From Lachnospiraceae bacterium UBA7205 (GTDB taxonomy: Bacteria; Bacillota; Clostridia; Lachnospirales; Lachnospiraceae): a stretch of 64,000 nt of DNA. A model generated the notes under the pieces. The model made no database searches. It had not been told where the DNA came from and saw only the letters and a program-made list of their open reading frames with translations. Location of the stretch: contig DKUL01000075.1 in NCBI GenBank assembly GCA_002490665.1, positions 1 through 64,000 of the forward strand, in the 5' to 3' direction. Positions 53,948 to 62,704 of the stretch are shown here, piece by piece. The first letter of the stretch is position 1; each line of letters starts with the position of its first letter. A program made the translations under genes and the position numbers.

Positions 53948-55996
53948 TCAATACTTAAATTTATTGACTATCTCCTCCAAACTGCCTGCCATCTGCGTAT
54001 TTTCATCGGACTGACCTTTAATCTCAGCAGCAATATCCGCTGTATATTCGCTTTTTTTCACAATTTCACTAATCGCACCGCTGTTCTGAAACGATACATT
54101 TTTCACATCCATAGCATTATCAAAAATTTGACCAACGGATATCTTCAGGTTCCCAATCAGTACATCCAGCTCTTCAACGCCCTGCTTAATCTTCTCTGCC
54201 GAGGAGCTGTACTCACTGGACTTTCCGGCAAGGTCGCCAAAACTCTCCAGAACCTCTGATTCCATATATTTCATTATATTATCAACACATCCGTTAACTT
54301 CCTCAATACTGTCATTGGAAGACGCGCACAATTCCCTGATTCGTGCCGCAGTTTTCTTGGAAGTATCCGCAAGCTTACCAATTTCCCCGGCAACTACCGC
54401 AAATCCCCGTCCCATTTCTCCGGATCTTGCCGCTTCTATCGAAGCATTGATTGACAAAAGATTTGTCTGATTGGCAATCTCCAAAATCTCTGATGCCATT
54501 CCATTAATCTGTGACAGGCTGTTTAAGCGGTCCAACGCCCCCTGAACAGAAACCTTTGTTGCATCCAGTCTCTCTTTTGTATTATGAAAAGAGCAGTTCG
54601 CACTTTCTTTCATCTGATTCGCACCGGCAAACATAACATCACTGGACTCCGAACTGCTTTTGATATTTGTCATAACTTCCCCAATTGACTGGTTTATACT
54701 GTTAATTTCATCATTTATTTTTTTAACTGCATCACTGACATGATCCAGACTTGCCGAAAGCTGCTGTGTCGTCGCAATATTATCAGCAACGCAGTCCACC
54801 AGATTTGCCGAGGATCCCTTAAGCGCCGCTGCCTTGTTGTCCAGCTTTGTGCAGCATCCTTTCATCGTACCCACAATACCATTCAATGATTCGATTACGT
54901 CACGGGAAGCACATGCTATTTCCCCTAGCTCGTCATTTCGATTCACATATTTTCCCATGCTCCCATCATCCGTAATATCATAGTCCGCGACCTGCCGCAG
55001 CGCTTTTGTAATCGGGGATAGCGGCTTCATATACCTTGAAATAATAAGATATGACACGCTAATCAGAAACAGCAATGCAATACCACAAAGCACCAGCAGC
55101 TGTATCCTAGCTGTGTTTACTGTAGCAAAAATTTCATCTGTCGTATCAGACAGCAAAAACATCCAGTTTCTATCCGGAATATAGTGATAAGCTGCAATAT
55201 TGTGCACTCCATCCTCATCATATTCCATGTAATCGGTAACTGCCTTCCCACTGCTTTGCCTTAATCTTGCAAGCATATCGACCACGTATTTTTCCTCTGC
55301 GACACTCCCGCACATTTCTTCGCTATCATGAAAGATGTACTCGCCTGTCTGTGTGTTAATCAGATAATATTTGGCATGGTCCAGTCCAGCGTTTGGCAGT
55401 CCGTCCAGCATCTCTTTCAGACCAGAAATATAGATTCCGGCACCTACCAACCCAATGGGTTCCCCCTTTTCATCCATGCAGGCTCGATACATGGAAATAA
55501 TCTGCTGCCCGCTCACCGGCGAAAAGATAAATCCCACATTATATACGCCCTCTGCCGCAAGCATAAAATCCTGTAATGCTTTGAGCGACTCTCCTTCTCG
55601 CGTAGTGATTCCGACAACAGCAGCATTCGTATGCGCAAGCACATGCGTATTCCATTCACTGACATATATCCCCTCCAGATTTTCAATATCCCCGCTATAT
55701 ACTTCCGTATACTTCTGGGCTTCAGCGGCGGCTTTCTCATCTGTCGGATCCAAAAGGAGCTTCTTGATCTCACCTGCCCTGCTGTATGCAGTCAGATAAC
55801 TTTCTGTCTCATGTACATAATTCTCTATTATCTGTGAACGCTCGTCAACAATTGTCTTCATACTGTTTATCGTGCTTTCCCTGATACTTTTTGTATTTGT
55901 ACTTTCCACAAACATATACAAAACAGCAAAAATAATAATCTGTGCTACCAGCACCGCTCTGGTAATTTTGTAGGTAACCTTTATCTTTCGTCTCAA
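53948..55996 (-). CDS. Methyl-accepting chemotaxis protein with dCache sensor
   Basis: 682 residues. TTG start at 55996 with GAGG 8 nt upstream; no ATG lies near. TM1 at about 12-30, then a standard dCache sensor (EGIYVSEWNTHVLAHTNAAVVG; GIYISGLKEML; YYLINTQTGEYIFHDSEEM; IAAYHYIPDRNWMFLL) without insertion. TM2 at about 298-320, HAMP and a full signalling domain (EIANQTNLLSINASIEAARSGEMGRGFAVVAGEIGKLAD). dCache domains commonly bind amino acids, organic acids or sugars, so the ligand is open. It is cotranscribed ahead of the YesM/YesN-like pair, so attraction toward xylan fragments is a reasonable inference. Confidence 0.94.
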   Translation of the reverse strand: MRRKIKVTYKITRAVLVAQIIIFAVLYMFVESTNTKSIRESTINSMKTIVDERSQIIENYVHETESYLTAYSRAGEIKKLLLDPTDEKAAAEAQKYTEVYSGDIENLEGIYVSEWNTHVLAHTNAAVVGITTREGESLKALQDFMLAAEGVYNVGFIFSPVSGQQIISMYRACMDEKGEPIGLVGAGIYISGLKEMLDGLPNAGLDHAKYYLINTQTGEYIFHDSEEMCGSVAEEKYVVDMLARLRQSSGKAVTDYMEYDEDGVHNIAAYHYIPDRNWMFLLSDTTDEIFATVNTARIQLLVLCGIALLFLISVSYLIISRYMKPLSPITKALRQVADYDITDDGSMGKYVNRNDELGEIACASRDVIESLNGIVGTMKGCCTKLDNKAAALKGSSANLVDCVADNIATTQQLSASLDHVSDAVKKINDEINSINQSIGEVMTNIKSSSESSDVMFAGANQMKESANCSFHNTKERLDATKVSVQGALDRLNSLSQINGMASEILEIANQTNLLSINASIEAARSGEMGRGFAVVAGEIGKLADTSKKTAARIRELCASSNDSIEEVNGCVDNIMKYMESEVLESFGDLAGKSSEYSSSAEKIKQGVEELDVLIGNLKISVGQIFDNAMDVKNVSFQNSGAISEIVKKSEYTADIAAEIKGQSDENTQMAGSLEEIVNKFKY

Positions 55997-56038
55997 TATC
56001 TTATCCTCATATGAACCATTATCTCCAAAGCACCGTCC

Positions 56039-57760
56039 TCAGGAGACATATCCAAAACCAAGAATCGTAAACTGTCTGCCCTCGCACCCCGGCTCCATGG
56101 CAATCATAACCGTATGCATCCGGCTTTCCTTATCATTGAAAATAATCCTTGCATTGCAGTGAATCCATCCCACTTCGCGCGGGTCAAGCACAAAAGCCAT
56201 CCTGTCGTCTATATATACATTTGCTTTCCCCACATCACAGTCTGCCGAATCCTTGAACAAAATCAACAGCGCCCTGCATTCTATTTTCATCACAAACGGC
56301 CTGCTGCCGTCCTTGTGGAACCAGTTGTGCGGAAACTGCGGTGTCTGTACGGTATCCTTATTGCGCTCCACAGACTGTAACCGATCATCTATATTGCAAA
56401 AATCGCCGCAGTCAATCACCGCCCCCGCCGTATTGTCTTTGCGGTCAAGCAGATGCACATCCTCGAAATCCGATCCGATTGCATATGTGTCAGGAAGTTC
56501 AGCCTCAATCCCTATATCGTCCGCATTCCTTTGATCGATCTCATGAAACAGATTCAACAAACAGTCTGCAATGATCCTGTGCCCTACATTGCTTGGATGA
56601 TAAATATCATAAAAAAACTGGTTTTTCGACAGTACCCTTCCTTTTTCCCTGCTCCATGAAAACTGCTCCGTCACGGCATCCTTTATGCTTATCATCGGCA
56701 GATGATAATGGTACCCCACAGGGCTCAGCCGCTCCTGCAGGTTCCAGTCATAAGAGAACACCAGAAAAAGCAAAATCACCGCCGGATGATTCGGCAGTTT
56801 CAATATTTTGCGCACAAGGCTCTCATAACACACCCCTTTGGTCTCGTCGCCTTCATCATTGACGGCATATTCCACTACAACCAGATCCGGATTACATTCC
56901 CCATAGTCAAGAATGTCCCTCTCAAACCGGACCACTCCAAGTTCTGAAGCGGTTCCGCCAACTCCCGCTTTTACAAACCGGACATTGCCGCCGGTTCCAT
57001 ATCGGTCCGCAAACGCCCTGTATGACCGATATGCATAACAGTTCGTATGGATTGGTACGGCTCCTGCTCCCTGTGTTATGGAACCGCCTATGTAGGCAAG
57101 GGTCACTTGTCCGCCATTTTTTGCCTTATCTATGACTTTTTTTATTTTTGTCATATTTCCCATTGACATGACAGAGCGCGCTATCATATCCTGATATGCC
57201 TTTGCAGTATAGTCAATGTCAAAATCCTCTATCACCTCCGGCGCCGCAAACCCATCATTTAAATACAGTTTCACATTCACGGCCGCTACCGTTTCCGGCT
57301 CATCAAACACGAAGCGAATCTGCCCTGGCACATTATCGTCCCCGGACCATTCTTCCTCCTCTAACGCATATACATGCTCCATCCCGTCACAGTACACCGT
57401 ATGGCAGATAGATGTTCCTGAATGATAGATGTCTGTTTTCCCATACATCTGAAACACAAAATCCGCTTTCCGGCTGCTGTCCTGCGCCGACACGGTCACA
57501 CCAATACTATGTACCAGTTTTCTGAATCCTTCTGTCGTCTCCAGCAGCTTCAGCATACTCTGGTCACTGATATTGCCTGTTATTCTGGCGCTGTCCGTAA
57601 TCCTGCCATTATCCTGGTACAGAAACTGTATTCCCCTGCCATCCGGCTGCGGACTTGCAAAAATTTCCTTTTCCCGTACCAGATAAAAAAAAGGTCTTTT
57701 TGCCACCGGATCCGCCGGCGCAGCTACTCCCTTGCCCATCTCCTGTTCCTCCTTGTCCAT
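56039..57760 (-). CDS. Cytoplasmic SGNH-family esterase, probable acetyl-xylan/oligosaccharide esterase
   Basis: 573 residues; its ATG overlaps the preceding stop as TAATG, so it is coupled to the sugar-sensor/GGDEF gene. An N-terminal beta-rich domain (about 20-180) precedes an SGNH hydrolase domain: block I YIGGSITQGAG (Ser227), block II GVGGTASE, block III VVEYAVND, and the catalytic pair in DIYHPSNVGH (D385, H388). A C-terminal beta-sandwich (about 430-573) follows. No signal peptide, so it acts inside the cell, presumably deacetylating imported xylo-oligosaccharides before glycosidases attack. Similar three-part esterases are found in gut xylan loci. Substrate is inferred from context. 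Confidence 0.82.
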   Translation of the reverse strand: MDKEEQEMGKGVAAPADPVAKRPFFYLVREKEIFASPQPDGRGIQFLYQDNGRITDSARITGNISDQSMLKLLETTEGFRKLVHSIGVTVSAQDSSRKADFVFQMYGKTDIYHSGTSICHTVYCDGMEHVYALEEEEWSGDDNVPGQIRFVFDEPETVAAVNVKLYLNDGFAAPEVIEDFDIDYTAKAYQDMIARSVMSMGNMTKIKKVIDKAKNGGQVTLAYIGGSITQGAGAVPIHTNCYAYRSYRAFADRYGTGGNVRFVKAGVGGTASELGVVRFERDILDYGECNPDLVVVEYAVNDEGDETKGVCYESLVRKILKLPNHPAVILLFLVFSYDWNLQERLSPVGYHYHLPMISIKDAVTEQFSWSREKGRVLSKNQFFYDIYHPSNVGHRIIADCLLNLFHEIDQRNADDIGIEAELPDTYAIGSDFEDVHLLDRKDNTAGAVIDCGDFCNIDDRLQSVERNKDTVQTPQFPHNWFHKDGSRPFVMKIECRALLILFKDSADCDVGKANVYIDDRMAFVLDPREVGWIHCNARIIFNDKESRMHTVMIAMEPGCEGRQFTILGFGYVS

Positions 57761-59652
57761 TACTTTCTCTTCTTTTTAATCTGATACATCAGTGTATCAG
57801 CGCAGCTGATGTAGTAGTTAATGTCAGATACCTCATCCTCAGGAGAAGTTATAATTGTGCCAATGCTCATACCCAGTGAAACCGGAAGCTCCTTTTTCGC
57901 ATTATAGGCACATACTCCATCCTCGATTTTTGTTTTTATCCATTCTGCATCCCTGTCCTCCCGGTAAGTCCCCATCATTAAAAATTCGTCCCCGCCATAG
58001 CGTATGCACAGATAATTACTGTCCGGACAGGACTGCCTTAAAATCCCCGCCGCTGCCTGAATCGCCTGATCCCCAACCTCGTGTCCGTAAATATCGTTAA
58101 CTGACTTTAAGCCATCCAAATCCCCAAACAAAAATATCGTCTGCCTGTTTTCCGCCATATTATTTTTCAGTAAAGGCTCCCCCAGATCCCTGATGGCAAA
58201 ACGATTATACAAATCCGTAAGCGAATCATGCATATACATATGCTCCAGCTTCCTGTTCAGCTTTCTAATGCAGGAATTTTGTTTGATATGTTCAATCGCT
58301 GCATTCAGCTCACTAACCCAGTAAAACAGATTCCCGTCATAAATATATTTTAAGCAGTCCTGTAGTATACAATATCCAAAATTCCTGCCCTGAAGGTGCA
58401 AGGGAAGAAATACAAAAACATGGGAATCCTTACCATCCTCAAGATAATTTGCAGGCACTAGTTTCGATGTCTGTATCATTGCCGATGCAGTACCCGCATC
58501 CATATTCTCCTGAAACATCAGACGCATCTGTGGTGGATATCCCTTCCCGGCTGTTTTCTCTGTCGTATTTGCCGGCAGAGGATTTAGGTCATACGTCTCC
58601 TGATTGATCATAAGGCACAGCCGGGAAAACGAGAATCGTTTCCGTTCTTTTTCCAGAGCTACGCAAAACGCCTTCTCGTCCTGACATACAAGAAGACGTT
58701 TCTGCATGATATTGATGCTCCAACGGATTCCCATATTGTTATACTCCATGTCCGTTTTTTCCTTCTGTGCTTTTTTGAAGTCCTCAATACCCTTACCACA
58801 TCCACAGCTTAGGCTGGGACTGAATCCGGATTTCACATAGACTGCATGCGGGTATTTCCTGCCTTCCATCATGCCAATCAGCTGTTCCACAGCCTGTCTG
58901 CCCAGACTTTCCCTGCTTCTTCCCACACTTGCGATTGATGGGATATTGCAATATGCCTGTGACAGATTGTCAAATCCTGTCACAAGCACATCATCAGGGA
59001 CTTTATACCCAAACTGCTCCGCCATCTTGATATATCCTATTGCCATGTCATCATTTGCACAGACCACTGCATCCGGAAGTGCAATTCCCATCTCATAAAA
59101 GTCACAGAACGCCTGCTCACCGCTTTCCCGCGAAAAACCGTAATCCCGCACCCTGTCCAGCTCCACAGGAATTCCATGCCTAACCAGAACATCCCTGAAA
59201 GCTTTTCTCCGTTCCACATTTTCTATGTGGTCATGAAATCCGCCGACAAAATTCAAAACACGGCATCCGTGCACTGTAATAAGATGTTCCACCACCTCAG
59301 ACATGGCAGTATAATTGTCCGTGCCAATAAAATGAAAATCTGGCACATCCTGCTCGATACTGATGCAGGGAATCTTCCTGTCCTTAATCTGTCCCATCAG
59401 TATTTCGAGTCTGCTGTATGATGCGATATTGTTGGATAAAATGAGTATCCCATCAAAATCGGACTGGAGGGCGAGGTTAAATATGTTATATTCACAGTCA
59501 TTAAATTCCTTTTCCTCCTCAAAGCCTCCATATGTATTAAAAATATACATATCATTATTCGTCTCTTCTATCTTTTGTTGCATGCCGTTTAATATCCCGC
59601 CAATATGCTCGCCATTCCATGCAGTAGAAATAACTGCTATCTTCTTTCCCAT
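57760..59652 (-). CDS. LacI-type sugar-sensing domain fused to a GGDEF diguanylate cyclase, cytosolic
   Basis: 630 residues, ATG with GAGGG upstream. Residues 1-285 are a periplasmic-binding-protein-like domain of the LacI/GalR class (MGKKIAVISTAWNGEHIGGILNG, ILILSNNI, CANDDMAIGYIKMAEQFGYKVPDDVLVTGFDN), but with no helix-turn-helix and no signal peptide. A GAF-like middle part (about 310-450) leads to a complete GGDEF domain with an intact RYGGDEF (553-557). The RxxD inhibitory site expected nine residues before it reads DSNY, so product feedback is probably absent. It likely converts an internal sugar signal into c-di-GMP and so couples sugar supply to motility or adhesion (inference). Coupled to the esterase gene downstream. 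Confidence 0.9.
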   Translation of the reverse strand: MGKKIAVISTAWNGEHIGGILNGMQQKIEETNNDMYIFNTYGGFEEEKEFNDCEYNIFNLALQSDFDGILILSNNIASYSRLEILMGQIKDRKIPCISIEQDVPDFHFIGTDNYTAMSEVVEHLITVHGCRVLNFVGGFHDHIENVERRKAFRDVLVRHGIPVELDRVRDYGFSRESGEQAFCDFYEMGIALPDAVVCANDDMAIGYIKMAEQFGYKVPDDVLVTGFDNLSQAYCNIPSIASVGRSRESLGRQAVEQLIGMMEGRKYPHAVYVKSGFSPSLSCGCGKGIEDFKKAQKEKTDMEYNNMGIRWSINIMQKRLLVCQDEKAFCVALEKERKRFSFSRLCLMINQETYDLNPLPANTTEKTAGKGYPPQMRLMFQENMDAGTASAMIQTSKLVPANYLEDGKDSHVFVFLPLHLQGRNFGYCILQDCLKYIYDGNLFYWVSELNAAIEHIKQNSCIRKLNRKLEHMYMHDSLTDLYNRFAIRDLGEPLLKNNMAENRQTIFLFGDLDGLKSVNDIYGHEVGDQAIQAAAGILRQSCPDSNYLCIRYGGDEFLMMGTYREDRDAEWIKTKIEDGVCAYNAKKELPVSLGMSIGTIITSPEDEVSDINYYISCADTLMYQIKKKRK

Positions 59653-59709
59653 TTTATATACCCTCTGCAGCTCTTATCCGCTTCCATTGTGCCCCGCTAT
59701 TTCTTCTTA

Positions 59710-62190
59710 TCAATTGTTCTCAGGCTCCATACTGAAATAATTTAAATTGTCATTCACTACAATTGACAGTTTCTTTAACTCCATTGCCGTCCTTGCAAGC
59801 GATGCTGTCGCATCGTTGAGTTCATTCATTGAGGCATTCGTCTGTTGTGTCGAAGCTGCGTTTTCTTCCGCGATTGCTGACAGGTTCGTCATAAGATCAA
59901 CGACCTTTTTTCCCGCCTTTGCGCACACATCGACCTGCAGCAGCACATCCTGCATGCCATTTGACGTGGAACATATTCCTGTCTCCACAGTATTGAACTT
60001 CGTTTTTGTCTCATCCAGTTTCTCCTTCTGACTTCCAATAATATCCGTCACCTCATTAATCGACTGCACGGTCTGCCGGGACTCTTCCGAGAGTGACAGA
60101 ATGATCTCGTCAATTATCTTTGCCGATGAATTTGTCTGTTCCGCCAGCTTCTGTATCTCGCTTGCCACCACGGCAAAGCCTTTTCCTGCCTCGCCGGCTC
60201 TTGCTGCCTCTATGCTGGCATTGAGCGACAGGAGGTTTGTCTGGCTTGCAATCTCCGCAATCAGGTTCACCACTTCCTGAATCTTCACGACTGAAGCATT
60301 TGTCTTGTATATCTGCTCCGATATTTTTTGAAACGCCTCCGTTGTCATATCACTTGTGCTGCTCAGCTCCCGGACGATTCTTGTCGCTTCCCTGCCGTTC
60401 TCGCTCATGTCCCTCGAAGTCGCTGACAATACATTTACGCCATCCGTAATCAAAACCATGTTATCCTGCATGTTGGAGACCTGCATGGACGAACTTGAAA
60501 TGTCCTCTGCCTGTGCGGAAGCTCCATGTGCAATTTCCTCCAGTGCAGTGCTAATCACCCCGGCTGCTGTTTTTGTCTTGTTTGCCTTATCCTCAAGGAT
60601 GCCGCCCGAATGCGCAAGCTCTGTCGAAATCTCCTGAAGCTTCCCTATGCTGCCAACAAGCTTATCAAGAAATGCATTCAGGCTTCTCCCAAACTGTGCA
60701 AACTCATCCCTTCCGTCAGCCCTTACCCTGACTGCGATTCTGCCCTGTGTGATTTTATCCAGTGTCTTTTTGAACAGCACAACATTTCTGTCAATACTTG
60801 TTCCAATCAGCACGGTCATCCCAACCAGTACAACAGTGGCAAGCACAATCACAATTACACTGACCCGCATTACATTTCCTTTTATTGCCTCCATATCCTC
60901 GGATGCGATTTTCTTTATCGTCTCACATAACGCAGTAAGCTCGCTGTTCAACTGCACATTTTCCGTCTTCAGCGCAAGTATCCTGTCATCTACTTCCTTC
61001 ATCTGCCAGATAACTTCTCTCTGAGCGCCTAGTTTTGCCAGGGAATTCCGGGAAAGCTCCTCACTGGTTGTATAAAGCGGGATATTCTCCTCCATCTCAT
61101 CCATCAGTGCCTCCATCTGCCCATAGACTTCGGTTACATCTTTGCCTTCCACCACCAGCTTGCTGTATTCTTCCATATACCTGTCAAGCTGTTCAACGCT
61201 TCCCGCATAGCCGTACACCCCGGAATACGACCCGCCATATTTGTATTCGTATTCCATGCCGTTTGGTTCAAAATACATGACATATTCGATATTCGTATAA
61301 TTCTCAGCCGCATATTCCTTTACGGAAATCTGTGCAGCAAACTCTTCCCATCCCTCGTTGGCCGCATTAAAATTACAGCCGACACGGATTGCCGGTTTCG
61401 CGTCAAACGTTGTAATCTCACTATCCACATAGGCAAGTCCGGTTCCTGTTACCTTGTCAGCCGCACTGATATCAATTTCTGCATAATTGGCGCCGTCAGT
61501 CAGCCTGACGTCCGTTATATAGCAATTCTTGTCATACGTAAGCGTCCCGCCAACCCGAAATGCCAGCATATTCCGTTTGACGTTTTCCGGCACGGGACCA
61601 TTGTAAACCACCTTCACATACTCCTTGCCATCCACCGTCACATGTTCGCCGCTTGTCCACATGCGGGCATCAATCCACTTGATTTCAAGCCAGTCCTCCT
61701 TGTCTACCAGTGTCTCAAAGCTTTCGCCCAAGGCACTGCCAGCCTCAACATACTGCTGATACAGTCCGGCATCCTTATTGAAACTCCTTGTCCCGCCAAG
61801 TTTACTGATCTCGCTGTAATTCGTTTCAATCCTTGCCAGGCTGTCAAGCATCCGGCTTACATCACCGATATACTTCTCGCTGGTCATTGCCTGCAGCGAT
61901 TTCACGTTCGCACTCATCTGCCCGAGATTTGCCAAAATCCCATCCAGATAGCTCTGCTCTATATAATATTGGTACTGTGCCTCAAGTGCAAGGTTTTTTG
62001 CCTGCAGCACATCAATCTCATTGGCAATTGACTCGATTTCACTGTTTGTCCCGCTTTTATTGATGGACTGCATCCCTATCATGCCAATCACGACTGCCAC
62101 AAATATTGAAAAAATACCCATGAGCAATATCTTACTTTTAATTGTCTGAAATATTCTGACACTATGTGTTTTTCTCGCACCGTTCATCAT
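59710..62190 (-). CDS. Methyl-accepting chemotaxis protein with a beta-rich insert in a helical sensor
   Basis: 826 residues from ATG at 62190, which has AGGAG 7 nt upstream; an ATG eight codons earlier (62214) is weaker. Numbering from 62214: TM1 about 27-48, helical sensor (50-170), beta-rich insert (about 172-340, with VTVDGKEYVKVVYNG, AFRVGGTLTYDKNCYITDVRLTDG and AKPAIRVGCNFNAANEGW). More helices (340-450), TM2 (450-471), HAMP and a full signalling hairpin (ETN-type SQTNLLSLNASIEAARAGEAGKGFAVVASEIQKLAEQ) follow. A four-helix-type bundle split by a beta-sandwich-like module is unusual. The insert looks like a ligand- or carbohydrate-binding fold but matches nothing I recognise. It precedes the sugar-sensor/GGDEF gene by 57 bp. 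Confidence 0.9.
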   Translation of the reverse strand: MMNGARKTHSVRIFQTIKSKILLMGIFSIFVAVVIGMIGMQSINKSGTNSEIESIANEIDVLQAKNLALEAQYQYYIEQSYLDGILANLGQMSANVKSLQAMTSEKYIGDVSRMLDSLARIETNYSEISKLGGTRSFNKDAGLYQQYVEAGSALGESFETLVDKEDWLEIKWIDARMWTSGEHVTVDGKEYVKVVYNGPVPENVKRNMLAFRVGGTLTYDKNCYITDVRLTDGANYAEIDISAADKVTGTGLAYVDSEITTFDAKPAIRVGCNFNAANEGWEEFAAQISVKEYAAENYTNIEYVMYFEPNGMEYEYKYGGSYSGVYGYAGSVEQLDRYMEEYSKLVVEGKDVTEVYGQMEALMDEMEENIPLYTTSEELSRNSLAKLGAQREVIWQMKEVDDRILALKTENVQLNSELTALCETIKKIASEDMEAIKGNVMRVSVIVIVLATVVLVGMTVLIGTSIDRNVVLFKKTLDKITQGRIAVRVRADGRDEFAQFGRSLNAFLDKLVGSIGKLQEISTELAHSGGILEDKANKTKTAAGVISTALEEIAHGASAQAEDISSSSMQVSNMQDNMVLITDGVNVLSATSRDMSENGREATRIVRELSSTSDMTTEAFQKISEQIYKTNASVVKIQEVVNLIAEIASQTNLLSLNASIEAARAGEAGKGFAVVASEIQKLAEQTNSSAKIIDEIILSLSEESRQTVQSINEVTDIIGSQKEKLDETKTKFNTVETGICSTSNGMQDVLLQVDVCAKAGKKVVDLMTNLSAIAEENAASTQQTNASMNELNDATASLARTAMELKKLSIVVNDNLNYFSMEPENN

Positions 62191-62514
62191 ACTTGTTCTC
62201 CTATTCTCCATCAATATACCTGATTCCCTGCCCTTTATGTGACATGGCAGCCTACTGATACTCTCTTATTGTATAAAAAAAAAGAAGCGCCTGAACCCGC
62301 CAAATTAAATAATATACCCCCATTTTTTATGAGTATTTTCTAATTCTCGGATTAGCGCTTCATTCGCCTGCAATGTCCCCAGTCCTGTCAGGTTATGTAT
62401 ATGGCGACAGCCGCAGCCGCAAAGCGGCAAATTTCCATATGCGGCTGTGTGCATCATGTTATGCTGAGTGGCAGATTTATCTGACGCTCAGTATAACTGA
62501 TTTCTGAACAGTTC

Positions 62515-62549
62515 CTAAAAACAGCACCTAAACCTTTCGGCTTAGATGC
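62515..62549 (-). terminator. Likely terminator downstream of the isomerase-like gene
   Basis: On the minus strand an 11-bp helix, GCATCTAAGCC with GGTTTAGGTGC (two G-T pairs), closed by a GAAA tetraloop and followed by TGTTTTTAGG. It lies 156 nt past the isomerase stop codon. Confidence 0.55.
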
Positions 62550-62572
62550 CGCCATCTCGAAAAACATTTATT

Positions 62573-62696
62573 CTATATATTCGGTGATTAAAAATCGCCG
62601 AATATATAGCCCTCCGGGGGATGCGCACTCGCACGAAAATGTAGATGCCGCAGAGCGGCCGTGCTCGGCGCAGTTGGCGGTAATTAATCGCCAACT
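62573..62696. repeat. Paired palindromes resembling a mosaic REP/BIME-like element
   Basis: A 17-bp stem (62573-62589 with 62593-62609, loop AAA, one G-T pair) and an 8-bp stem (62672-62679 with 62689-62696) share TATATA flanks and similar centres (GGTGATTA...AATCGCC versus GGCGGTAATTAATCGCC). They bracket a GC-rich 60-bp core. No second copy was recognised in the window. Confidence 0.45.
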
Positions 62697-62704
62697 ATAT
62701 ATAC

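Larger units (their letters stand above)
62215..62704. other. 490-bp gene-free spacer packed with stem-loops
   Basis: No credible coding sequence. Stem-loops in order: ACAGCCGCA/TGCGGCTGT (62407-62448) around GCCGC/GCGGC; CTGAG...CTCAG (62464-62491); a GAAA-loop hairpin (62524-62549); a 17-bp hairpin (62573-62609); GCCGC/GCGGC (62647-62659); and AGTTGGCG/CGCCAACT (62672-62696). Nine A residues (62275-62283, T residues on the minus strand) lie closer to the chemoreceptor, beside GCGCTTC, which can pair with GAAGCGC about 60 nt away. Known riboswitch signatures were not recognised. Confidence 0.7.

Noticed and set aside
62215..62704. A known riboswitch (for example c-di-GMP type) before the chemoreceptor gene
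   Set aside because: Conserved core sequences of the c-di-GMP I and II classes could not be found; only generic stems are visible.
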